Positions 33,394 through 41,278 of a stretch of 64,000 bases of DNA are shown here, piece by piece. How positions within the stretch are numbered: the stretch's first letter is position 1; the number at the start of each line of letters is the position of its first letter. Made by a program: the position numbers and the translations under genes. The stretch is from Eubacteriaceae bacterium ES3 (lineage in GTDB: Bacteria > Bacillota > Clostridia > Eubacteriales > Eubacteriaceae). The notes beneath the pieces were generated by a model that saw only the letters and a list, made by a program, of their open reading frames with translations, was not told where the DNA came from and ran no database searches. Where the stretch lies: contig CP130741.1 in assembly GCA_030586155.1 (NCBI GenBank), positions 2,722,680-2,786,679 of the forward strand, given 5' to 3'.

Positions 33394-34179
33394 TTAGAAT
33401 TCCAGTACAGAATCAGCGTAAAGAATATTGTTTTTGATGATATCGCATGCAACAATGGTTTCCATTAATCGTTTATCACAAGGATTTACGATTGCAGACG
33501 AGAAACCGCATTGCATAGCCATTGCTACCATAGCAGAATCTAACAGTGGACGAATATGTTTTGGCGCACCGTTTGATACATTACTTAATCCACCAGTTGT
33601 TTTAAGTCCCATATCTGTAATCATTTGAATTGCTTCGATTACATCACATTGTTTATCCTGCATTCCTTTAATTACCAGGAATAACGGGTCAAACAAAATA
33701 TCTTCTGGGTCCATGCCATGTTCCATACCGCGTTCCAGTAAAATCTGACAGAATTCCATACGTTCGTCATTGTTAGCTGGAACACCTTCTTTAGAACAAA
33801 GCGCAATACACATAGCATCGTTAGCTGCTGCTAAATCCAGGTATCCAATACGATCACCAGCATCAGCTGAGTTTACGATTGGTTTTCCTTTTTCACGGTT
33901 ATAAACCTGAATACCTGCTTCAATCGCTTTCATGTTAGCGGTATCAAGAGCCAGTGGAACATTGTCAAAGTTTTCCTGCAGCAGTTTTACACCCCATTGC
34001 ATTAACTCTTCGCCGTCTCTTTCAGCAGGTCCGATATTTAAATCAAGATAGTCTGCGCCAGCATCCAGCTGTTCTTTAGCTCGTTGAAGAATTGGTTCAG
34101 GGTTACGTGCAGCAAACGCTTCACGCATTGCTGGAGAAATACAGTGAATTCTTTCACCAATGACCATAAATTTAGACAT
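33394..34179 (-). CDS. acsE: methyltetrahydrofolate:corrinoid/iron-sulfur protein methyltransferase
   Basis: AcsE moves the methyl group of methyl-THF to the cobalt of the corrinoid protein, linking the methyl and carbonyl branches. The 261-residue TIM barrel shows the pterin-binding features of the MeTr family: MVIGERIHCISPAMREAF, DAGADYLDLNIGPAERDGEE, VPLALDTANMKAIEAG, IVNSADAGD and LKTTGGLSNVSNGAP (the Asn of NVSNG is functionally important in the family). It lies between acsC and the acsA unit. Confidence 0.97.
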   Translation of the reverse strand: MSKFMVIGERIHCISPAMREAFAARNPEPILQRAKEQLDAGADYLDLNIGPAERDGEELMQWGVKLLQENFDNVPLALDTANMKAIEAGIQVYNREKGKPIVNSADAGDRIGYLDLAAANDAMCIALCSKEGVPANNDERMEFCQILLERGMEHGMDPEDILFDPLFLVIKGMQDKQCDVIEAIQMITDMGLKTTGGLSNVSNGAPKHIRPLLDSAMVAMAMQCGFSSAIVNPCDKRLMETIVACDIIKNNILYADSVLEF

Positions 34180-34218
34180 AATTTTCCCCTTTCAAGTTGG
34201 AAATATTGTTTTATATAA

Positions 34219-34245
34219 TCGGCACCCGAATCTTTCGGGTACCGG
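34219..34245 (-). other. intercistronic stem-loop between acsC and acsE
   Basis: The arms CCGGTACCCGAA and TTCGGGTGCCGG-like bases pair with one mismatch. There is no T tract, so it is more likely an mRNA stability or processing element that sets the ratio of acsC to acsE than a terminator. Confidence 0.5.
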
Positions 34246-34265
34246 TTATAAATTTAATCTTTAGA

Positions 34266-35603
34266 TTAAGCTTGTAAATCTTTCAAGAATTTTGGTAACT
34301 GCATTGCTTCGTTTGGTCCAACAATAACGTCCCATTCAGGTAATAATTCTTTTAAATCTCCCTGAAGAACAGCAACTTTACCAGGTAAAATCAGTTTTCT
34401 TGAAGTTGTCAGATCTGCTACATTGTTTTCTTTAATGAAGTTAGCAATTACGCTAGAGCCAAATTTACCAGCAGCCCAAGCAGTAAGAACTGAGTAACCA
34501 CCAGCATCTGGAATTGCCAGGTATGCAGGCACTTTAGAACGCTCAATTTCACCAGCTACAACGAAGTAAGACAGTGCAAAGTCAACTGTTACCAGAACTG
34601 GGTCATTACCAGTAGGTTTGTTGAATTCATAAACTTTTGGTTCAACTCGCATTGGTTTCTGAGGATCTGTAAAGATATTCTGACGCAGACCAAACAGTGG
34701 AAGAGCTGCATTGTAGTCCATTTCTTCCATTACGATGATTGATCCAAATCGCTGTACAAATGCTGAAGCTAAGGCAATCTGCAAATTGATGTCGCCAGCA
34801 GCCAGTTTGTTAGTAAATACAACTGAAGGATAACCGAAAGTACGATCATTTCCTTTGATAGCAGCTGTACGAATATCAACAGCATTTGCGAATGCTTCTT
34901 TGATAGAGGTTTCGCCAACATTTAGAATCAGGTTTTTATATGATTTTTCGATTTCTTCAACTAAATCGTGTAAAGCTTCAATGCTATCAGCAGATACGCC
35001 CAAAACAGCATCTGCTGCTTTTGCAACGTCTACCATTGCTGCAGCATTTTCTTTAGTTGCGCCCATGATGATTGCTTTTTCACCAGCTACAGCAGCGGCA
35101 GCTTTTGCAGCTTCTGCGTCAGTAGTAACGATCATTGGAATTTTGCCGGCTTCTTTTACTTTACCAACTAAAGCAACGAATTTATCAACATCAGCCACCA
35201 GTCGAACAGCAACCACTTCAACGAACATCATTTCGCCAATTCGGTCATAGTTAACTGCTTCGATTTTATCGCAAGCTGCTTTAATTTCATCATCGCTCAT
35301 AGCGTCTGATAATTCAACAGCAAACAGGTTTTTGTTAACCAATGTTTTTTCATGTCGGTATAGAACTGTTTCGCCACCCAGGGCTCTTTCCATTTCACCA
35401 GTACCAACTTTAATTGTTTTCATCGGTGGTGCTGTAGCTTCTGATAAAGCCGCTTTTGATTCTTCTGAGATATATGGACATTTTTCAATATCAACTGCAC
35501 CAGTAGCCGCTTTCATTGAGAATGCCATACAGGTCGGGAATCCACATTCCTTACAGTTTGTTTTTGGTGTGAGTTTAAAGATATCTAATCCTTTTACTGC
35601 CAT
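34266..35603 (-). CDS. acsC: corrinoid/iron-sulfur protein large subunit
   Basis: AcsC, with AcsD, carries the methyl group on cobalamin to ACS. The N-terminal domain binds a [4Fe-4S] cluster through Cys17, Cys20, Cys25 and Cys42 (TNCKECGFPTCMAFSMKAATGAVDIEKCP). A TIM-barrel-like middle part and the C-terminal cobalamin-binding region (FALSYFVVAGEIERSKVPAYLAIPDAGGYSVLTAWAAGKF) follow. The 445-residue length is normal. It lies 19 bp downstream of acsD. Confidence 0.97.
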   Translation of the reverse strand: MAVKGLDIFKLTPKTNCKECGFPTCMAFSMKAATGAVDIEKCPYISEESKAALSEATAPPMKTIKVGTGEMERALGGETVLYRHEKTLVNKNLFAVELSDAMSDDEIKAACDKIEAVNYDRIGEMMFVEVVAVRLVADVDKFVALVGKVKEAGKIPMIVTTDAEAAKAAAAVAGEKAIIMGATKENAAAMVDVAKAADAVLGVSADSIEALHDLVEEIEKSYKNLILNVGETSIKEAFANAVDIRTAAIKGNDRTFGYPSVVFTNKLAAGDINLQIALASAFVQRFGSIIVMEEMDYNAALPLFGLRQNIFTDPQKPMRVEPKVYEFNKPTGNDPVLVTVDFALSYFVVAGEIERSKVPAYLAIPDAGGYSVLTAWAAGKFGSSVIANFIKENNVADLTTSRKLILPGKVAVLQGDLKELLPEWDVIVGPNEAMQLPKFLKDLQA

Positions 35604-35622
35604 TTGAATTCGCCTCCCTTTC

Positions 35623-36558
35623 TTAACCGACTAATCCGGCAACCATTGCTTTAATGGTTTTTACTGATTCCGGATGTCTAACAATAACAGCATTGGATCC
35701 ACCAACTACAACTGATGCAGCAGTCGATACTTCCATACCAATTCCACGTGCTTCCAAAGAACCCCATTCTGGAACTTCTTCTTCAATAACTACGGCTTCT
35801 TTAACGCCCCATGAGCTACTAGAAACATCAGTCATAATTGGCATCTGTAATGTGTCATCGTTTTGGCCAAGAGCGGCTAAGCGAATTCGGTCCATGGTTG
35901 AAGCAACATATTCAAAACCGTATCCTACGGCAGCTGTTCCAACATCCATGATAATATCCTGTCCTCTAACTCCCAATTGAGTTAATAAAATATTTAATTG
36001 TTTAGCTAAGTTGATATCTACTGAAGATTCAGCTCCGACTTTTTGGCCGTAAGCCATTCCACCTGCAGCACCAACAGTTTTGTAACTATCTTCTACAGCT
36101 GAGAAAAGAACAACATTTTTACCTTCTAAAGCTTTAGCTACTTCTTCCAGTAATTTAGCGTCTTTTTCAGCATTATTACATCCCTGAACAACTAATGGTA
36201 CATCGATTGCAGCTTCTACAGCTACAGCAGTTGCAACACAGTTTTCAACAGAATTGTCTGCGCCGTTTGGATCAGCACTAGCTAAATTAACTAGCAGAAA
36301 ATCAGCGCCTGATTTTTCTACAGCTGCTTTTGCGAATGCTGCAGCATCTTTCATGGCATCTCCATAGATGTCAGTGAAACATGGTGCCCATTCATCAGTG
36401 GTATCTGTGATTGCAATCCCCACTGCTGGCTTAAATCCTTCACTACCTAAAAATGGTAATGATTTTTCTCCACCGATGCTAACGGCTGCATCTCCAGCAC
36501 CCATTTCGCATACGTTGATCTTGCCATTAAACTTTTGTTCTACCTTTTTGTATGGCAT
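35623..36558 (-). CDS. acsD: corrinoid/iron-sulfur protein small subunit
   Basis: AcsD pairs with AcsC and helps hold the corrinoid. With the ATG at 36558 (MPYKKVEQKFNGKINVCEMG) the protein has 311 residues, and the SD is excellent (TTAGGAGGTAACGAAGAA); an in-frame ATG 12 codons upstream precedes that SD. Segments PAVGIAITDTTDEWAPCF, GADFLLVNLASADPNGAD and GVRGQDIIMDVGTAAVGYGFEY are typical of the family. It is the first gene behind the strong promoter at 36689-36718. Confidence 0.97.
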   Translation of the reverse strand: MPYKKVEQKFNGKINVCEMGAGDAAVSIGGEKSLPFLGSEGFKPAVGIAITDTTDEWAPCFTDIYGDAMKDAAAFAKAAVEKSGADFLLVNLASADPNGADNSVENCVATAVAVEAAIDVPLVVQGCNNAEKDAKLLEEVAKALEGKNVVLFSAVEDSYKTVGAAGGMAYGQKVGAESSVDINLAKQLNILLTQLGVRGQDIIMDVGTAAVGYGFEYVASTMDRIRLAALGQNDDTLQMPIMTDVSSSSWGVKEAVVIEEEVPEWGSLEARGIGMEVSTAASVVVGGSNAVIVRHPESVKTIKAMVAGLVG

Positions 36559-36668
36559 TTCTTCGTTACCTCCTAACCGGTTACCTTTTTTCAAAATATT
36601 TTATTTTAAAGCTTTACACTTCAAAACCATAGGAATTTTTTTATATGCAAACGAACCGCGATTCACCT

Positions 36669-36682
36669 GTATATATAAGTAT
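36669..36682. promoter_or_regulatory. 14-bp element at the acsD start site, shared with cooC
   Basis: GTATATATAAGTAT on the plus strand (ATACTTATATATAC on the coding strand) begins at the predicted transcription start. The same 14 bases occur at 40896-40909 at the cooC start site. In this copy it is part of the imperfect dyad GTATACTTATATATAC. Confidence 0.5.
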
Positions 36683-36688
36683 ACACAA

Positions 36689-36718
36689 ATTGTACTATAC
36701 TGGTTAAAAGTTTGTCAA
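36689..36718 (-). promoter_or_regulatory. predicted promoter of acsD-acsC-acsE
   Basis: On the minus strand a consensus TTGACA (36713-36718) is followed after 18 bases by TACAAT (36689-36694). Transcription would start near 36682, leaving a leader of about 125 bases before acsD. Confidence 0.75.
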
Positions 36719-36757
36719 TTGATTTTCGCAATTTCTCAAAAATTTATCAGTCCATTT

Positions 36758-37390
36758 TTAAGCCTGGGTAAAGGTTTTCATTTTCAACATCAAAACATCA
36801 CCTAAAACCGCCAAATCTTTAATTGTAAAGATCTCGATAAGATTAGAATCAAAGAGAATCTGGCCCTCTGCTTCAAACTCATCATCCCCATACCAGAGAA
36901 TAAAAGCCATTTCAACACCGGGCATCACTTTCAGTGAAAAGGAAATATCTCCCTTGTCCATCGACTGGGTCTCCATCTCGTTGATAAAGCTATCTAAAGC
37001 CTGAGGATATTCTGATCCAATTAAAGCAAAAATCTTTATACTTCGTGCATAAAAGTTCGCGTAGTACAAGGGACCATCGGGAAATTCTTTATAACTTTTA
37101 AAGTTCCCTGTAGGACCCGTCCCATTAGCATTCATCAGATAGCGCAGAATAATCATCTTTACCGAATAATTTAAAACTTCACTACCATCTTCAAAAACAA
37201 TCTGACCCTCAGGATATTTTACCTGATACCGTTCACCCAACACTTCTATAGTAAAACACTGATTTTCAGGATCATAAGCAATCCCTGAATTATTTGCCAT
37301 AATATGAGGGGCATAATTTTTAAAGACCGCCTGATTCACCTCATAACCTTGTTCTGAGAAATGAGGGTCAATATCTGGTATTTTTTTCAT
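36758..37390 (-). CDS. DUF3786 protein, copy 2
   Basis: The 210-residue protein belongs to the DUF3786 family, often found with corrinoid or acs genes. It has the internal landmarks shared with its neighbour: IAYDPENQCFTIEVLGERYQVKYPEGQI, LRYLMNANGTGPTG, YYANFYARSIKIFALIG, and the C-terminal ILWYGDDEFEAEGQILFDSN. It follows the other copy by 2 bases; the two share about half of these landmark residues. Function is unknown. A role in corrinoid protein assembly or activation is inferred from position between acsV and acsD. Confidence 0.75.
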   Translation of the reverse strand: MKKIPDIDPHFSEQGYEVNQAVFKNYAPHIMANNSGIAYDPENQCFTIEVLGERYQVKYPEGQIVFEDGSEVLNYSVKMIILRYLMNANGTGPTGNFKSYKEFPDGPLYYANFYARSIKIFALIGSEYPQALDSFINEMETQSMDKGDISFSLKVMPGVEMAFILWYGDDEFEAEGQILFDSNLIEIFTIKDLAVLGDVLMLKMKTFTQA

Positions 37391-37392
37391 GG

Positions 37393-38037
37393 TTACTTAC
37401 TCAGACCCTTTAAAATCGGAATAAAAATATCACCCATCACCGCCATATCTTCGGCTGAAAAAGCAGATTCAAAGTTTTTGTCAAAAAGAATCTGAGCAGC
37501 TGGCGGAAATTCATCGTCTCCCAGCCATAATATCACGGTCATAAACATATCATTTATAAATTCGAATCTGAAGGATAAATCCCCCTTATCCAGGGTTTGG
37601 GCCCCAATAGCCGTCATGGCTCTTTTAAGGCCGTCAGGATTATAATTAAAAGTGAAGGCAAAACGTTTCAGACAACGACCTTCAAAACAGGCATAATAGG
37701 CATTTCCTCCCGACATATCCCGATAAACCATATCCTGACCAGTTGATTTAATGCCTTTAGCATTCATCAGAAAGCGCAGAATCATCGTTTTTAACTTATA
37801 ATTATCAAATTCCTGTCCTGAATGGTCTTTAACATCGCCATCCGGAAAGGAAACCAAATAGTCTGATCCCATTACCCGTACGGTGAAAACTTTTTTTTCT
37901 GTGTCAAAGGAACAGGCACTTAATTTTTCGATCTCCTGGGGATTAAAATCCTTTAACAGTGATTTGTAATGCTCATAAGGTAATTTATCTTTTCTTTGTT
38001 CTTCAATAGCGGTTTCGTCCCGCAAGTTTGCTTCCAT
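37393..38037 (-). CDS. DUF3786 protein, copy 1
   Basis: The 214-residue paralogue of the next gene, with matching landmarks: FTVRVMGSDYLVSFPDGDV, LRFLMNAKGIKSTGQ, YYACFEGRCLKRFAF, and ILWLGDDEFPPAAQILFDKNFESAF. Tandem duplication is likely. It follows acsV by 10 bases. No metal or nucleotide motif is evident. Its products may form a heterodimer, an inference from the tandem arrangement. Confidence 0.75.
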   Translation of the reverse strand: MEANLRDETAIEEQRKDKLPYEHYKSLLKDFNPQEIEKLSACSFDTEKKVFTVRVMGSDYLVSFPDGDVKDHSGQEFDNYKLKTMILRFLMNAKGIKSTGQDMVYRDMSGGNAYYACFEGRCLKRFAFTFNYNPDGLKRAMTAIGAQTLDKGDLSFRFEFINDMFMTVILWLGDDEFPPAAQILFDKNFESAFSAEDMAVMGDIFIPILKGLSK

Positions 38038-38047
38038 TTTTTCTCCT

Positions 38048-39973
38048 TTATTCCTGCAGCGAGGGAAACAGATTCAAGTTGGTATGAGGGATAAAGCAGG
38101 CTGATACAAATTCGTCCATATAGGTGGGATAGACACTTAATTCCATGTATGTCATATTATTGGAAATTTCGCGAATCGTATCTTTGCCTTCGGTTAAAGT
38201 GAGTGCCAGATAGCATCCCTGCATGGAAGAATTTCCAATATAATAGTATTTTTCCACCGGGATATCTGGAAGCATCCCCAAGGCAATAGCATTTTTGATG
38301 TCCAGATTAGTTCCAATCCCACCCGCAACATAAACATTTTCCAAGACATCAATTGACATATCCAGACTTTCCATCAAGGTATAGATTGCTGAAAAAACCG
38401 CACCTTTTGCCTTAACAAAAGAGTCAATATCTACTTCTGTAATATAAACATCTTTAGACCCATTATCTAATTCTTTTGAATACAGAAAATATTGACCGAT
38501 TCCATATTCATCAAACTGAATCCGCGGATGATTGAGTTCTTTATTCATCCGGCCTTTACCATCAATAATACCAGTCCGTTTCATTTCGCATATCAAGTCG
38601 ATGATTCCCGAACCGCAAATCCCCACTGGACTATGCTGTCCAATTGTATTATAGAAGGGTCTTAAATCTTCGTCATTTATTTTGACCTCTTCAATAGCTC
38701 CCGGAACGGCTCTGGTTCCGCAGCTGATTTCCCCGCCTTCAAAGGCCGGTCCTGCCGAACAGGCACAGGTCATCATAAAATCCTTATTACCAAAAACAAT
38801 TTCGCCGTTGGTTCCCAGATCCACCAACATCGTAAAATCCTCACGCATCCAGACCGGAACGGCAAAAACACCTGCTGTGATGTCTCCCCCAACATAAGAA
38901 GCTACTGAAGGGGCCAAATATATTTTACCTTCTGGATTAACCTCAATACCGATTTCTCTGCATTTCATTTCCGGAATATCGTTGATGGCAGGAATAAAGG
39001 GTTCACGACGCAAATAATCCGGATTAATTCCTAAAAGCAGATGATTCATCGTGGTATTTCCTGCTGCACACACTTCATAGATATCTTCTCTGTCAATTCC
39101 AACGGTTTTAACCATCTTCCCAATCAAAGCATTAATGGTTTCATCAACAATAGCCTTGCGTAAGTTTTCAAGTCCGCCAGGTTTAACCGAATAAACAATA
39201 CGGTTAATAACGTCCGCACCAAACTTGACCTGAGCATTTCCCATTGACGCCTTGGCTACAATTTCGTTATTATCCATGTTAACCAGACAAGCTGATACAG
39301 AGGTCGTTCCTATATCCAAGGCTACACCGTAAAGTGGTGTTTTTATACTGTCAAGAGGTTTTACATCAAGTATTTCAGCAATTTCCCGGCGTTTTAAATA
39401 AACCACTTCAATTTTAAAGTCATTAGCCCGAAACACATCCGGAAGTTTTCTCAACACATCCAGACTGATAATAATATCCTCATAACCAAGTTGATGTTTA
39501 AAATAAAACTTCAGTCGGTCTTCATCAGCCTGACTGTCTTCGATTGTTGGCTCCCCAAGTTCAATTTCTTGAGACCAAAGTCGACTGGCATTTGTCATAC
39601 CCATTTTAAGCATTTTATTACGGACATATTTGATATTTTTATTTTCATTCTGAGAAAGATCTGTAATCTGCATTTCGTTTACAAATGACGAGGCCAGATC
39701 AGGCACATCCACCACAATATCTTCAATGATTTTTGAATTACATGCCAGAACAAATCCTGCTGCCATTTCATCTTCCGAAATGTGCCGACTTTTGGTGGTC
39801 TCCACCGCCCCCCTGATAATTTGTACTTTACATTTTCCACAAGTTACATTTCCGCTGCATGGCGAATCAATCATCACACCGGCTCTACGCGCCGCCTCCA
39901 AAAGATTCTCATGATCACGGGCAATCAGTTCGATGGTCCTTTTTCCCTTGACCATGAATCTTACTTTCTGCAT
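38048..39973 (-). CDS. acsV: reductive activator of the corrinoid protein (RACo-type ferredoxin, AcsV)
   Basis: RACo uses ATP to drive reduction of inactive Co(II) in the corrinoid protein back to Co(I). The N-terminal [2Fe-2S] domain has Cys39, Cys45 and Cys48 (SPCSGNVTCGKCKV) plus a fourth Cys in FVLACNSK near residue 78. The C-terminal ASKHA ATPase part shows the phosphate loop ALDIGTTSVSACLV, then AAGNTTMNHLLLG, LVDLGTNGEIVFG and VAGGIGTNLDIKNA. The ATG at 39973 has the SD GGGGGAGGCATTT; an earlier in-frame ATG does not. Length 641 residues is normal. Confidence 0.94.
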   Translation of the reverse strand: MQKVRFMVKGKRTIELIARDHENLLEAARRAGVMIDSPCSGNVTCGKCKVQIIRGAVETTKSRHISEDEMAAGFVLACNSKIIEDIVVDVPDLASSFVNEMQITDLSQNENKNIKYVRNKMLKMGMTNASRLWSQEIELGEPTIEDSQADEDRLKFYFKHQLGYEDIIISLDVLRKLPDVFRANDFKIEVVYLKRREIAEILDVKPLDSIKTPLYGVALDIGTTSVSACLVNMDNNEIVAKASMGNAQVKFGADVINRIVYSVKPGGLENLRKAIVDETINALIGKMVKTVGIDREDIYEVCAAGNTTMNHLLLGINPDYLRREPFIPAINDIPEMKCREIGIEVNPEGKIYLAPSVASYVGGDITAGVFAVPVWMREDFTMLVDLGTNGEIVFGNKDFMMTCACSAGPAFEGGEISCGTRAVPGAIEEVKINDEDLRPFYNTIGQHSPVGICGSGIIDLICEMKRTGIIDGKGRMNKELNHPRIQFDEYGIGQYFLYSKELDNGSKDVYITEVDIDSFVKAKGAVFSAIYTLMESLDMSIDVLENVYVAGGIGTNLDIKNAIALGMLPDIPVEKYYYIGNSSMQGCYLALTLTEGKDTIREISNNMTYMELSVYPTYMDEFVSACFIPHTNLNLFPSLQE

Positions 39974-39999
39974 AAATGCCTCCCCCTTTCCAATCACAT

Positions 40000-40029
40000 A
40001 AAAAACGGCAAGGGTTTTATGCCTTGCCG
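40000..40029 (-). terminator. attenuator-like terminator between cooC and acsV
   Basis: On the minus strand CGGCAAGG (40022-40029) pairs with CCTTGCCG (40006-40013), followed by six T. It sits in the 69-base gap after cooC, so it would reduce acsV transcription relative to cooC unless it is read through. Confidence 0.75.
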
Positions 40030-40042
40030 CCCCTTTAAAAAA

Positions 40043-40822
40043 CTATTTATTCTTAATGATTTCCAGTTTGTCTACAATTTCGCGAAGTGCCTTTTTCGAA
40101 GGTGCTTCAACCGGTAAGTCCACTAACGGTTTTCCATAAGCGTCATATTCAAAGACATTCTGATCCAGTGGTACAACACCAATTAAATCCAGCCCCTGCT
40201 TTTCAACTTCTTCCGCTGTACCTTCATTTAAGACGCCATCAGGAGCCCGGTTAATAATCAATTTAATAGTTGGCACCTTCAGCTTCAGTTCATCTACCAG
40301 GTCACGGATTCGACCAACTGCCTGAACACCTCGGCGAGAACAATCACTGACCAAAATCAGCATATCAATTTTTCCCAGCGTTCCTCGGCTTAAATGTTCC
40401 ATTCCCGCTTCATTATCAACTATAATGTAGTTATAATTTTTTCCCAGAGAATCAAGCTGGGTCTTTAAAATTCCGTTTACATAACAGTAGCAACCAGCTC
40501 CCTGACTACGACCCATTACTAACAGATCATAACCATTCCCTTCAGCCACTGCCTGGTTTAAACGAAATTTTAGAAAATCTGTTTTAGTCATCCCTGATGG
40601 TAATGGCACACCGTCCATTTCTGCATGGTTGACTTCTTCTTTAATTTCACCGATGGACAGTTCAATTTCTTCACCAAGAACCTCATTAAGATTCGCATTG
40701 GCATCAGCATCCACCGCTAGAATCGGGCCTAAACCCGCTTCCACTAGATATTCAATTAACATACCGGTTAAACTGGTTTTACCAACGCCACCTTTTCCGG
40801 CAATTGCAATGTTATAAGACAT
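40043..40822 (-). CDS. cooC: CooC-type nickel-insertion ATPase (acsV-linked copy)
   Basis: A second CooC family ATPase with the deviant Walker A KGGVGKTS at residues 9-16, an ADANANLNEVLG switch region and the metal motif CxC in GCYCYVN near residue 112. The sequence between them (SIGEIKEEVNHAEMDG...TDFLKFRLNQA) differs clearly from the other copy at 30417-31205 and resembles the acsF-type protein that may load nickel into ACS or CODH. It is the first gene of the acs run and has its own promoter. Confidence 0.92.
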   Translation of the reverse strand: MSYNIAIAGKGGVGKTSLTGMLIEYLVEAGLGPILAVDADANANLNEVLGEEIELSIGEIKEEVNHAEMDGVPLPSGMTKTDFLKFRLNQAVAEGNGYDLLVMGRSQGAGCYCYVNGILKTQLDSLGKNYNYIIVDNEAGMEHLSRGTLGKIDMLILVSDCSRRGVQAVGRIRDLVDELKLKVPTIKLIINRAPDGVLNEGTAEEVEKQGLDLIGVVPLDQNVFEYDAYGKPLVDLPVEAPSKKALREIVDKLEIIKNK

Positions 40823-40895
40823 AATTTTTTCCCCCTGTAACGTTTATTTCACACAATATACTTCTACATAACACGTTACACCTGAACTCTAACTT

Positions 40896-40909
40896 GTATA
40901 TATAAGTAT
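40896..40909. promoter_or_regulatory. 14-bp element near the cooC start site, shared with acsD
   Basis: GTATATATAAGTAT, identical to 36669-36682. Here it begins about 3 bases after the predicted start near 40913. A shared operator or initial-transcript element is possible. Confidence 0.5.
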
Positions 40910-40919
40910 CGACAGGCAT

Positions 40920-40948
40920 ATCATAACATACTCTTTTTCAATTTTCAA
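40920..40948 (-). promoter_or_regulatory. predicted promoter of the cooC-acsV operon
   Basis: On the minus strand TTGAAA (40943-40948) and TATGAT (40920-40925) are exactly 17 bases apart. The leader before cooC is about 90 bases and contains a 7-bp inverted repeat (CGTTACA at 40874-40880 with TGTAACG at 40836-40842) ending next to the SD. Confidence 0.7.
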
Positions 40949-41149
40949 TAGGACAATATAGACTGCGTTTTTTTTACATAAAAAGAAAACTTTTAATTCA
41001 ACGATTCCGTTTTTATGCTTATGTTGTTAATCTTTTGTCATTTAATTTTACCAATACTCATTTTTAAAAACCGCTTTTAACTGTTATTAAAGAGGAAACT
41101 CTAGTTTCCTATATTTTCATCGTCTTTTGACTTCTGAATACAACTCTAT
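40949..41149. other. AT-rich gap between the acs locus and hcp
   Basis: No gene is visible. The one structured feature is AGGAAACT-CT-AGTTTCCT (41093-41110), an 8-bp perfect dyad about 150 bases upstream of the cooC promoter. It could be an operator or chance in AT-rich sequence. Confidence 0.4.
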
Positions 41150-41188
41150 AAAAAAACCGACTCCTCCACAATGGCAAGGACTCGGTTT
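41150..41188 (-). terminator. terminator of the hcp operon
   Basis: On the minus strand AAACCGA(G)TCCT pairs with AGGA(G)TCGGTTT with one mismatch and runs into eight T, about 90 bases after the hcp stop. Confidence 0.8.
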
Positions 41189-41278
41189 CAAAATTGTATT
41201 TCTTAGAACAAACTATTGATTTTTACGGTCTTGAAAACACTCAAAATTCGGAATCTGTCACATTACTTCCTTAACATA

